Notes under the pieces: generated by a model
Seen by the model: only the letters and a program-made list of their open reading frames with translations
Databases searched by the model: none
What the model was told of the DNA's origin: nothing
Assembly: GCA_902793295.1 (NCBI GenBank)
Contig: CADBDA010000016.1
Span: forward strand, 16,104-80,103
DNA: 64,000 nucleotides
Reading direction: 5' to 3'
From: an uncultured Bacteroidota bacterium
GTDB lineage: Bacteria > Bacteroidota > Bacteroidia > Bacteroidales > P3
Shown: positions 8,541 through 15,981 of the stretch, one piece after another
Numbering within the stretch: the stretch's first letter is position 1
Layout: each line of letters starts with the position of its first letter
Position numbers and translations under genes: made by a program

Positions 8541-8617
8541 TCCTACTAGGGTCCTAACAGACTCCTACCGGGGTCCTACCAGAGACTCACCAGAGACCTG
8601 CCGGGGTTCTGTCAGGG
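8541..8617 (+). repeat. seven tandem 11-base repeats
   Basis: Seven consecutive units of exactly 11 bases, such as TCCTACTAGGG, TCCTACCGGGG, TCCTACCAGAG and ACCTGCCGGGG, occupy this stretch. The unit length equals that of the array inside Fic A at 15489-15620, though the unit sequence differs. Confidence 0.8.
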
Positions 8618-9009
8618 AAGTGTTCTGTGAAGTGGGGTGATTTTGAGGTGGACATTCATCTGCTCGAAGATGCAGATTTGACTTGTCCGAATGTGTGGGT
8701 CGTGATTTGAGATGGATGTCTACATATTGGATTGCGAAATTGCATGGAGGAAGGTGTGATATATGCCTTGGTGATGTCAAATAGGCCGATGAGACGCCGC
8801 GTTTGGCCATTTCGTTCGGATTTTTTTGTCAGCTTAGAGCGCGTGGACGCTGCTGAGAAGCGCGGTGAAGGGGGGGGGGAAGAGCATGGAAAAGCGAAGT
8901 TGGTGTGTTTTTTGGAGGCCTAATAGAGGGGAAAATGGCATAATTCGGCTTTGGTATTTAGATGCGGTTGTGTCTTATGTGTTGATAGTCTGCATTTTGG
9001 AGAAGGATG

Positions 9010-9161
9010 GCGTTTCAGTTTCAGTTGTTTCAGTCAAAAAATGGATGGTATGTAGTTTCGTTTTATTCTATATATTATATTAATTATTAATTAGTTATAT
9101 ATTATTTAAAGGGGGCAATTGACATGCATATTTCGAACTGAAACTGAAACAACTGAAACGC
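9010..9161. repeat. inverted CTGAAAC arrays around an AT-rich core
   Basis: The left arm at 9010-9034 is built of GTTTCAG units. The right arm at 9136-9161 is built of CTGAAAC units in inverted orientation. Each arm has three units, and the 100 bases between them are mostly A and T. The spacing of units (7 and 9 bases) is not mirrored exactly. It could be a protein-binding or recombination site, but nothing in the sequence proves this. Confidence 0.5.
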
Positions 9162-9303
9162 TTGAGCCATGGGTTGTTTGGTTTTTGTGAGCCTTTCTAT
9201 CCTAGAAGGCAAAAGAGTGAGCTGAGGGTTTCGTTGGCCACGTTTTGTTTTTGTTCTCCTTCGTATATACGTCTCTGTTTAATTCGCACGCGCGAAACAT
9301 TAT

Positions 9304-9334
9304 TTTGCTGTTTAAGAAAAAATGCGTATCTTTG
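9304..9334 (+). promoter_or_regulatory. promoter of the defence island
   Basis: TTTG (9304-9307) and TATCTTTG (9327-9334) are separated by 19 bases. Transcription should begin near 9341, leaving a very short leader before the TTG start at 9359. All genes to 24381 lie on this strand with mostly small gaps. Confidence 0.75.
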
Positions 9335-9358
9335 CAGATTGAAAAAATCAATGGCTAA

Positions 9359-10183
9359 TTGGGAGAACGTAGATTATATAAATACCTTGATGCAAGTGGT
9401 GGAATGAATATGCTATATCATAGTACTCTGATGTTCACCAATGCCACACAGTTGAACGACCCTTTCGACTGCCATCCTGCTTATGTCCGATTGACGGGGG
9501 AAATGCTAACACCATATTATGGATGGTCGCCAGAAGACGTTTTCCAGATAGAATACAATAAGGGATTACGACGTAGAGACAAAACCTATATCTGCAGTCT
9601 TTCGAAAGTCTACGACTCCATTTTAATGTGGAGCTATTATAGCAAACATTCAGGCATCTGCATTGGTTTGGATATGGAAAAAACGAGGAAGTATCTAAAG
9701 CGCATGACAGGACTCTTTCTTGGCTGCCCCGAACTTGAAGTGCAATATAGGGATGTGGTTAATGAACCAAGCTCAATGAAAGGCTCCAACGATTTCCTTT
9801 GTTATCATTTTGCGACCAAAGCCAAAGAGTGGCAACACGAACAGGAGGTTCGCTTAGTGGCATACGATCCTTCACCGATGCATATGCGGCTGTTGCCCGG
9901 ACAATACAAAGAAGAGTCTCTTTGTGAAAAATTCATGCACATATTCCAAAAGCAAAAGGAAGATGAATATATGGATTGGAAAGAGATTCGTGCCTTTCTT
10001 GACATCGGCGGCGAATGCTTCGAATCCGTCTACATGGGTGTGAACTTGGATGATAAAAAGAACTCAGAAATCAAGGAAAAAATAATCAAGGTTGCCCGCA
10101 GATGCAATCCTGAAATCAATATTTACCAAATGACTATTGACCCAAAGGCTTTTCGCCTTAAGGTACGATTGATAGAACAATAA
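9359..10183 (+). CDS. DUF2971 family protein
   Basis: The 274-residue product has the DUF2971 pattern. It opens with RRLYKYLDASGG, then LMFTNATQLNDPFDCHP, then a CSLSK..DSILMWSYYSKHSGICIGLD block in the middle, and a late KEWQHEQEVRLV block. The family is frequent in defence islands and its biochemistry is not established. TTG 9359 is chosen as the start because an in-frame stop lies at 9356 and the family's conserved N-terminus (LYKY) begins three codons later. The nearest ATG would remove it. The gene ends 3 bases before hsdM, so the two are cotranscribed and probably translationally linked. Confidence 0.8.
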   Translation: MGERRLYKYLDASGGMNMLYHSTLMFTNATQLNDPFDCHPAYVRLTGEMLTPYYGWSPEDVFQIEYNKGLRRRDKTYICSLSKVYDSILMWSYYSKHSGICIGLDMEKTRKYLKRMTGLFLGCPELEVQYRDVVNEPSSMKGSNDFLCYHFATKAKEWQHEQEVRLVAYDPSPMHMRLLPGQYKEESLCEKFMHIFQKQKEDEYMDWKEIRAFLDIGGECFESVYMGVNLDDKKNSEIKEKIIKVARRCNPEINIYQMTIDPKAFRLKVRLIEQ

Positions 10184-10186
10184 GAT

Positions 10187-11728
10187 ATGCCAAGAATAGC
10201 CAATCAGTCAAAACAGAAACCGTCAAAGAGTATGGAGGCTGCCTTGTGGGAGTCGGCCAACAAACTGCGTGGTGCCGTCGAACCGGCAGAATACAAGCAC
10301 GTGGTGCTGAGCCTTATCTTTCTCAAGTATGCCGGCGACCGTTTCGAACAGCGGCAGCAGGAACTCATAGCGCAGGGTTTGAAAGAGTATGTCGACCAGG
10401 TGGAGTTCTATACGGCCGAGAATGTCTTCTATCTTCCGCCCAAGTGCCGTTGGTCGTATATTATGGAGAACGCCAAGCAGCCTAATATCTTCCAGATTAT
10501 CGACGACGCGCTTGTCGATATCGAGAAGAAGAACAAGCAGCTGGAGGGTGCATTGCCCTACAACTACTATTCCAACCTAGGCTTGGACAAGACCAAGCTC
10601 GACACCGTCGCCGATGCCGAGAACGACCTCATCGGCCGTGTGTATGAGTATTTCCTTGGCAAGTTCGCCATCGCCGAAGGCAAGGGCAAGGGCGAATACT
10701 ATACGCCCAAGTCGATAGTTAACCTCATCGCTGAGCTTATCGAGCCTTACGACGGCAAGATCTACGATCCCTGCTGTGGCTCGGGCGGTATGTTCGTGCA
10801 ATCGATGAAGTTCGTCAAGGCGCATCACGGCAATATGAAGAACGTGAGCGTCTACGGTCAGGAGAACACCAACACCACCTTCAAGCTGGCGCGAATGAAC
10901 CTCGCCATCCGAGGCATCTCGGCCGACATCCGTCAGGGCGACACCTTCCACAACGACCACCATCCTGACCTCAAGGCCGACTACATCATGGCCAATCCGC
11001 CCTTCAACCAGAAGGACTGGCGCGAGGTCAACCAGCTCACCTCCGACCCACGTTGGAGCGGCTATGATGTACCACCCACCACCAACGCCAACTACGGCTG
11101 GATATTGAACATCCTGTCGAAACTCTCCACCCGTGGTGTGGCGGGCTTCCTGCTGGCCAACGGTGCCTTGAGTGCCGACGGCACTGAGCTGGCCATCCGC
11201 CGCAAGCTCATCGAGAACGACAAGGTGGAGGCCATCATCATCCTGCCGCGCAATATGTTCTACTCCACCGACATCAGCGTGACGCTCTGGATACTGAACA
11301 ACAACAAGAAAGCCCGTGTAGAGACCAAGAACGGCGAAGAGGTGCATTACCGCGACCGCGAGGGCGAAGTCCTCTTCATCGACCTGCGGCAGATAGGCGA
11401 TCCCTTCGAGAAGAAATACATCCAGTTCTCGCCAGAGCAGATACGTGACATTGCCGACACCTATCATAACTGGCAACGAGCAGGCTACGAGCAGACCTAC
11501 CACAACGAACCCGAATACTGCTACTCCGCCACCCGAAAAGAGATAGAGCAGAAAGGTTACAGTCTCGTCCCCAGCAAATATATCGAGTTCCGCAACCGCG
11601 ACGAGCAGGTGGATTTCGATGCCAAGATGAAAGAGTTGCAAACCGACCTCCGCGACCTGCTGAAACAAGAGGAAGAAAGCACAAAAGAACTGAAAGAATT
11701 GTTTGATAAGCTTGGTTATTCTTTATAA
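10187..11728 (+). CDS. hsdM: type I restriction-modification methyltransferase subunit M
   Basis: HsdM methylates adenine in the target bound through HsdS. The 513-residue product has an N-terminal HsdM helical domain (about 15-140) and the SAM-binding motif I DPCCGSGGMF at about 194-203. The catalytic motif IV NPPF lies at about 269-272, and a C-terminal helical tail is rich in Glu and Lys. The length is normal and all key residues are present. It is the first RM gene of the operon. Unusually, hsdS does not follow directly: a DUF1016 nuclease gene stands between. Confidence 0.96.
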   Translation: MPRIANQSKQKPSKSMEAALWESANKLRGAVEPAEYKHVVLSLIFLKYAGDRFEQRQQELIAQGLKEYVDQVEFYTAENVFYLPPKCRWSYIMENAKQPNIFQIIDDALVDIEKKNKQLEGALPYNYYSNLGLDKTKLDTVADAENDLIGRVYEYFLGKFAIAEGKGKGEYYTPKSIVNLIAELIEPYDGKIYDPCCGSGGMFVQSMKFVKAHHGNMKNVSVYGQENTNTTFKLARMNLAIRGISADIRQGDTFHNDHHPDLKADYIMANPPFNQKDWREVNQLTSDPRWSGYDVPPTTNANYGWILNILSKLSTRGVAGFLLANGALSADGTELAIRRKLIENDKVEAIIILPRNMFYSTDISVTLWILNNNKKARVETKNGEEVHYRDREGEVLFIDLRQIGDPFEKKYIQFSPEQIRDIADTYHNWQRAGYEQTYHNEPEYCYSATRKEIEQKGYSLVPSKYIEFRNRDEQVDFDAKMKELQTDLRDLLKQEEESTKELKELFDKLGYSL

Positions 11729-11743
11729 TAATATTCAAAGACG

Positions 11744-12859
11744 ATGGCAATTATCACATCAGAATATAAGGATTGGATTGGCGACCTTAAACAACGTATC
11801 AGACAGAGCCAAATCAAAGCAGCGGTCAAAGTGAACACCGAGTTGCTGCAACTCTATTGGCAGTTGGGTGGTGAGATTTTTGAGAGACAGCAGAATGCCA
11901 AATGGGGTGATGGTTTCCTGAAACAACTCAGTGCTGATTTAATGGCCGAGTTCCCAGAAATGAAGGGTTTTTCGTATGCTAATCTTAGATATATAAAACA
12001 ATGGTATCTATTTTATAATAAGAAAATTACATTTTGCCAACAACTTGTTGGCAAAATAGACGCCGTAAAAACGAAACAACTTGTTTCGCAATCGGAAAAT
12101 GAAAATCGGGCACAAGTTGTGCCGCAATTGGCAGAAACCTTTTTCTCTGTTCCTTGGGGGCATCATATTCTCATTATGCAACGCTGTAAGGATATGGACA
12201 AGGCCCTGTTCTATATACATAAGACGGTGGAAAACAACTGGAGTCGTTCTGTTCTTGATTGGCAAATAGACAGTAACCTCTTTGAACGAGAAGGCAAGGC
12301 TGTCAGCAATTTTTCACTCACTCTTCCAAAACCTCAAAGCGACCTCGCCCAACAGATTACTAAAGACCCATACATAATTGATATTATGGGTGTCCGTCAG
12401 GAAATGCAGGAGAGGGAGCTGGAAACACATTTAGATAAACACATCTCGCAATATCTTCTGGAACTTGGCAAAGGATTTACCTACTATGGCCATCAAATAC
12501 AGTTGAAAGTCGGGGATGAAACATTTTATATTGACCAGTTGTTCTATCACGTCCGACTGCATTGTTATGTTGTGGTAGAACTCAAGGCAACAGTCTTCAA
12601 GCCCGAACATGTTGGACAACTTAACTTTTATGTCAATGCAGTTAATGCTTTGATGCGTACCGAAGGTGACAACCCCACCATCGGTCTGTTGATTTGCAAG
12701 GATAAAAACGATGTGGTGGCCGAATACACCTTGCAAAGTGTCAATTCGCCGATAGGTGTGTCATCAATGAAGATTTACGACCAGTTGACCGCCGACTACA
12801 GGTCTGCCTTGCCGACAACTGAAGAAATCGAGGCAGAAATTAGGAGTATGGAATCATAA
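11744..12859 (+). CDS. DUF1016/PDDEXK nuclease-domain protein A (YhcG-like)
   Basis: The 371-residue product combines the DUF1016 N-terminal helical domain (VNTELLQLYWQLGGEIFERQ, residues about 28-47) with a C-terminal PD-(D/E)XK nuclease fold. The predicted catalytic residues are Asp near 264 (FYIDQLFYH), the VELKA Glu-x-Lys near 278-280 and the following GQLNFYV Gln. Such proteins often accompany type I RM and related defence loci; their exact role is not settled. The middle region (about 95-130) is rich in Gln and Lys, as is usual for this family. A second, clearly diverged member lies at 15978-17069 in the same operon. Confidence 0.85.
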   Translation: MAIITSEYKDWIGDLKQRIRQSQIKAAVKVNTELLQLYWQLGGEIFERQQNAKWGDGFLKQLSADLMAEFPEMKGFSYANLRYIKQWYLFYNKKITFCQQLVGKIDAVKTKQLVSQSENENRAQVVPQLAETFFSVPWGHHILIMQRCKDMDKALFYIHKTVENNWSRSVLDWQIDSNLFEREGKAVSNFSLTLPKPQSDLAQQITKDPYIIDIMGVRQEMQERELETHLDKHISQYLLELGKGFTYYGHQIQLKVGDETFYIDQLFYHVRLHCYVVVELKATVFKPEHVGQLNFYVNAVNALMRTEGDNPTIGLLICKDKNDVVAEYTLQSVNSPIGVSSMKIYDQLTADYRSALPTTEEIEAEIRSMES

Positions 12860-12886
12860 TGAAATACATGCCAATTCTTTCCAATT

Positions 12887-13930
12887 TTGAACGAAACACA
12901 TAGATTAGGCGATTATATCCGCGAGGTGAATGTCCGCAACCGCGACTTGAAGGTGACGCAGTTGCTGGGATTAAGTATGACAAAGCAATTCCGTCCATCA
13001 ACCTCAAATATTGTTGGAGTTGATCTAAGTAACTACAAGATTGTCAACCATAATACATTTGCCTTTGACCCAATGTCTGTTATTCGGGTACACAAAGTAC
13101 CTATTGCCATTAATAACACTACAACTCCTATAATTGTTTCTCCTGCATATTACACATTTGAAGTTTCAGACACATCGAAATTATTACCGCAATATTTGAT
13201 GATGTGGATAATGCGACCAGAATTCGACAGATATGCTGATTATAAATCTGATTCGGCTGTCCGTGGAGGATATGATTGGAAAGAGCTCTGTGACACGCCA
13301 ATTTGTGTTCCGAGCATTGAGCGGCAGCGGGAAATCGTGTCGGAATACGAGACGCTGACGCGCCGCATCCGCCTCAACGAGCAGATGATTGAAAAACTCG
13401 AAGCCACCGCCCAAGCCCTCTACCGCCACACCTTCGTCGACAACATCGACAAACAAAACCTTAGCGAGGTGAACAGTGGCAAGACTTGTTCGGATAAAGT
13501 CGACTCTAAAAGTGAAATATACAAATATCCTGTTGCAGGAGCCTCTGGAGTAATCGGCTTTTCTTCAACGTATAATTACGATGAGAAATTAATGACCACA
13601 GGACGTGTTGGAACTTTAGGGGTTGTCAACCGATATGATCAACCAATGTATATGGCCGATAATGTTCTTGTGTTGCGAAGTCAATATTACGAATACTGCT
13701 ATCAGATTCTGCGCAATCTTGACTATTCTGAAATAACAAAAGGTGGAGTTCAGAGCTTGATAACGCAAACCGATTTAAAGGATAGTCCTATAGTTATACC
13801 GAGTAAAGATGTACTGAATAAGTTTGAAGAACAAAGCAAAACTATTTATTCATTGGTGGAACATAAACATAAAGAAAACATAAAACTAAACGAATTACAG
13901 TCTTTGCTTTTGGCAAAGATGGGACAATAG
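12887..13930 (+). CDS. hsdS: type I restriction-modification specificity subunit S
   Basis: HsdS reads the bipartite DNA target and holds HsdM and HsdR. The 347-residue product has target-recognition domain 1 (about 1-140), a conserved central helix with PSIERQREIVSEYETLTRRI and ALYRHTFVD (about 143-186), target-recognition domain 2 (about 190-320) and a short tail ending LLLAKMGQ. The central part is GC-rich while both recognition domains are AT-rich, as expected when these domains are exchanged. The start is TTG 12887 (or ATT 12884), because a stop lies at 12860 and no ATG fits the frame. A 26-base copy of its 3' end lies at 14597-14622. Confidence 0.9.
   Translation: MNETHRLGDYIREVNVRNRDLKVTQLLGLSMTKQFRPSTSNIVGVDLSNYKIVNHNTFAFDPMSVIRVHKVPIAINNTTTPIIVSPAYYTFEVSDTSKLLPQYLMMWIMRPEFDRYADYKSDSAVRGGYDWKELCDTPICVPSIERQREIVSEYETLTRRIRLNEQMIEKLEATAQALYRHTFVDNIDKQNLSEVNSGKTCSDKVDSKSEIYKYPVAGASGVIGFSSTYNYDEKLMTTGRVGTLGVVNRYDQPMYMADNVLVLRSQYYEYCYQILRNLDYSEITKGGVQSLITQTDLKDSPIVIPSKDVLNKFEEQSKTIYSLVEHKHKENIKLNELQSLLLAKMGQ
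13905..13930 (+). repeat. hsdS 3' end, first copy of direct repeat
   Basis: TGCTTTTGGCAAAGAT plus the following ten bases up to the hsdS stop recur at 14597-14622 with 22 of 26 positions equal. Confidence 0.75.
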
Positions 13931-13942
13931 ATTAATTGAAAT

Positions 13943-14581
13943 ATGGTTCATATTATTGATAGATTACAGTTAACAGACTGCGGTTTAGTAGTAAAGAACA
14001 CTAAACAAGAGGTCCATTTACAGCAGGGAGCAATGGATGGAGCCTGTGCCGTGTACAGCATGATGATGTGCTTAATCATTATTCAATCCATACACAGGAA
14101 AGATGTTGTTTCTTTAGCCGATGAAAAAATAAAGGGAAATACATCTAAAGGAAGACTTATAAGAACTTTTTTACACAATAACGGTTTTGTAAGAGGAGGG
14201 TACTATCTTAGTGAGATAAGAGATGAACTATTACATTCCTACAGAAAAAAAATCTTTGCTGAGTATTATTCAGTTAATGATAATGACAGTGATTTCTTAG
14301 AAAGCATTATAAATGAGCTCGACAATAATGTTCCTGTAGAATTAGCTTTTCAGCGTAAAGGAAATTCAGGGCATGCAGTAGTTTCTATTGGTTACGAAAG
14401 GAATTCCAAAGGAGTTTTGTTATACGTATTGGATCCTGGTTACACCATTCCTTTTGGTCAGTATTGGAACAATGTAATCCAAGTTGACACAAAAAGTACA
14501 AATAAATATAATGCCTTAGATTTTGTAGAAAAAGAAAAAATACAAATAGACGAAGCACTCGTCATAAAGAAGAAAAAATAA
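13943..14581 (+). CDS. putative papain-like (C39-like) cysteine peptidase
   Basis: I cannot name the exact family of this 212-residue product, but the pattern of a papain-fold peptidase is visible. Gln27/28 lies in LQQGAMDGACAVYSMMM, with Cys35 as candidate nucleophile at the head of a hydrophobic helix. His144 lies in GHAVVSIGYE and Asp164 in LYVLDPGYTI. The His-to-Asp spacing of 20 fits C39 and papain folds. There is no signal peptide. The gene is much AT-richer than hsdM or hsdR and starts 12 bases after hsdS. It is bracketed by the hsdS end and a copy of it, suggesting insertion. Substrate unknown; an effector or processing role is inference. Confidence 0.6.
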   Translation: MVHIIDRLQLTDCGLVVKNTKQEVHLQQGAMDGACAVYSMMMCLIIIQSIHRKDVVSLADEKIKGNTSKGRLIRTFLHNNGFVRGGYYLSEIRDELLHSYRKKIFAEYYSVNDNDSDFLESIINELDNNVPVELAFQRKGNSGHAVVSIGYERNSKGVLLYVLDPGYTIPFGQYWNNVIQVDTKSTNKYNALDFVEKEKIQIDEALVIKKKK

Positions 14582-14596
14582 CCAAACACTCATTTA

Positions 14597-14622
14597 TGCT
14601 TTTGGCAAAGATAATACAATAA
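14597..14622 (+). pseudogene. remnant of an hsdS 3' end
   Basis: The 16 bases TGCTTTTGGCAAAGAT match the true hsdS end exactly. The frame reads MLLAKIIQ-stop, against LLLAKMGQ-stop in hsdS, so the stop codon position is kept as well. It lies between the peptidase gene and Fic A. It most simply records that an hsdS copy once ended here, directly before Fic A, and that the peptidase gene now occupies the space. Confidence 0.65.
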
Positions 14623-14645
14623 AAAACTCATACTCATAGACACAA

Positions 14646-15878
14646 ATGAAAAACGGATATTTGGACTTTGACGAGTATATCATTGCGAGCGAACCGCATA
14701 AGCGGGAACGGGCTGAGGCCTGGAAGGTGGCCATCGGCCTGCAGGAGGTGGACGGGCTACAGGTGTCGGAATACCTGAAGCAGACTGCCCGTCGTCATAT
14801 TGAGGGGGAGATTACTATCGATGAGGCCAAAGAGTTGGTGAAACAATACTATGTCTCGAAGACTAAGCACGACGATGATGACGATGACAAGCAAGAGGCC
14901 GACCGCGTTTCAATCAACATAACAAAAATCATCAACGAGCGTGCTTTCACATTCAGTACCACAGGCCTTATCTCTATCCATAGGAATCTCTTCAGCGGTG
15001 TGTTCAAACACGCGGGGCAACTGCGCGACTACGACATCACCAAGAAAGAATGGGTGCTGCGAGGCGACACGGTGCTGTATGGTCGCTGGCAAGACCTGCG
15101 GATGGCGTTGGATTATGACATCGAGAAAGAGAAGCAGTTCGACTATAAGGGGCTGTCGATGGAGGAAGTGATTACTCATCTGTCGCGATTTGTCTCCGGC
15201 ATTTGGCAGACGCATCCTTTCCGTGAGGGCAACACCCGCACCACCGCCGTGTTCACTATCAAGTATCTGCAATCCATTGGCTTCAAGGCAGACAACCGTA
15301 TGTTTGAGGAGCATTCGTGGTATTTCCGCAATGCGCTGGTCAGGGCCAACTACAAGAATGTGGCAAAAGGCATCAGTCAGGACGGCCACTTCCTTGAACT
15401 CTTCTTCCGCAACCTGCTGATGGGAGAGAACAACGAGCTAAAGAACCGATACCTGCTGGTGAATCCACCCGACGAGTGGAAACAGCCCACAAGCAGAGGA
15501 CAAGTACAGGACAAGTACAGGACAAGCGTCGAAGGATCACCGAAGGACCATAGAAGGATCACCGAACAAGTAGAGAGCAAGCACCGAGCAAGTACCGAAC
15601 AAGTACCGAACAAGTCAGAAGACTTATTACACACAAATAATCCCGACATTGTAAGATTGATTAATGCCATAGGCTATCAGCAATTGGCCGTTAAGCAAAT
15701 GATGGAATCCATAGGATTGAAACATCGCCCCACTTTCCTACAGAACTATCTTAATCCAGCCATTTCCAATGGGTATATCTGTTTGTTATATCCAGATAAA
15801 CCCCGTCATCCTCGCCAAAGGTATCTGCTGACGGTGAAAGGTGTTGCCCTTTATAACGAATTAACGAAAGGAGAATAG
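14646..15878 (+). CDS. Fic domain protein A with antitoxin-like N-terminus and repeat linker
   Basis: Fic proteins usually transfer AMP or another nucleotide moiety to target proteins. In this 410-residue product the N-terminus carries a VbhA-antitoxin-like helix pair (TARRHIEGEITIDEAKELV, about 47-65). The Fic core runs from about 95 to 275, with active-site loop HPFREGNTRTTA. Relative to the canonical HPFx(D/E)GNGRxxR, Gly is Thr and the last Arg is Ala; Fic B shares this, so it may be a subfamily trait. A hydrophilic linker (about 282-325) is encoded by an 11-base array. A winged-helix-like domain (about 330-410) ends the protein. Its stop is four bases before the leader ORF. Confidence 0.88.
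   Translation: MKNGYLDFDEYIIASEPHKRERAEAWKVAIGLQEVDGLQVSEYLKQTARRHIEGEITIDEAKELVKQYYVSKTKHDDDDDDKQEADRVSINITKIINERAFTFSTTGLISIHRNLFSGVFKHAGQLRDYDITKKEWVLRGDTVLYGRWQDLRMALDYDIEKEKQFDYKGLSMEEVITHLSRFVSGIWQTHPFREGNTRTTAVFTIKYLQSIGFKADNRMFEEHSWYFRNALVRANYKNVAKGISQDGHFLELFFRNLLMGENNELKNRYLLVNPPDEWKQPTSRGQVQDKYRTSVEGSPKDHRRITEQVESKHRASTEQVPNKSEDLLHTNNPDIVRLINAIGYQQLAVKQMMESIGLKHRPTFLQNYLNPAISNGYICLLYPDKPRHPRQRYLLTVKGVALYNELTKGE
15489..15620 (+). repeat. twelve tandem 11-base repeats inside Fic A
   Basis: Twelve units of exactly 11 bases (ACAAGCAGAGG, ACAAGTACAGG twice, then ACAAGCGTCGA, AGGATCACCGA, AGGACCATAGA, AGGATCACCGA and so on to ACAAGTCAGAA) fill 132 bases. Twelve units equal 44 codons, so the present number is in frame. 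The protein shows the expected 11-residue period. Any change that is not a multiple of three units would shift the frame. Confidence 0.88.
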
Positions 15879-15934
15879 CATTATGCCATACTTCAACGAA
15901 AGCCAGTTAGAGATGTCGATTGTCACCCTGCTGC
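15875..15934 (+). repeat. copy of the hsdR start region (60 bases)
   Basis: This segment matches 17066-17125 at 58 of 60 positions. It covers the TAG of the preceding gene, the 4-base gap, the ATG and 17 codons of hsdR. It shows that hsdR once directly followed Fic A. Confidence 0.9.
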
Positions 15935-15981
15935 CAAATAATGATAATATGAATAATAATCAGATAACAAAGACAAAATGA
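15883..15981 (+). CDS. 32-codon leader ORF made from the copied hsdR start
   Basis: Codons 1-17 (MPYFNESQLEMSIVTLL) are those of HsdR. The frame then runs through 15 codons rich in Asn to a TGA that overlaps the ATG of nuclease B as ATGA (15978-15981). The ORF therefore keeps the translation start signals of hsdR and would deliver ribosomes to nuclease B by termination-reinitiation. The peptide itself is unlikely to have a function. That it is translated is an inference from the conserved start context. Confidence 0.55.
   Translation: MPYFNESQLEMSIVTLLPNNDNMNNNQITKTK

Larger units (their letters stand above)
8234..9303. other. gene-poor, repeat-bearing spacer
   Basis: I find no protein gene I can support in this kilobase. 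The open frames are short, have no recognisable family, and run through repeats. It holds the toxin-like fragment just described, a run of 13 Ts at about 8514-8526, an 11-base tandem array, an AT-rich core bracketed by inverted CTGAAAC arrays, and then the promoter of the defence operon. The whole stretch is consistent with a decayed or frequently rearranged integration zone. Confidence 0.6.

Noticed and set aside
8565..8810. 81-codon minus-strand ORF over the 11-base array
   Set aside because: It has no family resemblance, and a third of it is repeat-encoded. It may be a linker relic, but a gene cannot be supported.
8865..9083. small plus-strand ORFs in the gene-poor spacer
   Set aside because: They have no start context, no homology I can see and unusual composition, and they overlap the inverted arrays.
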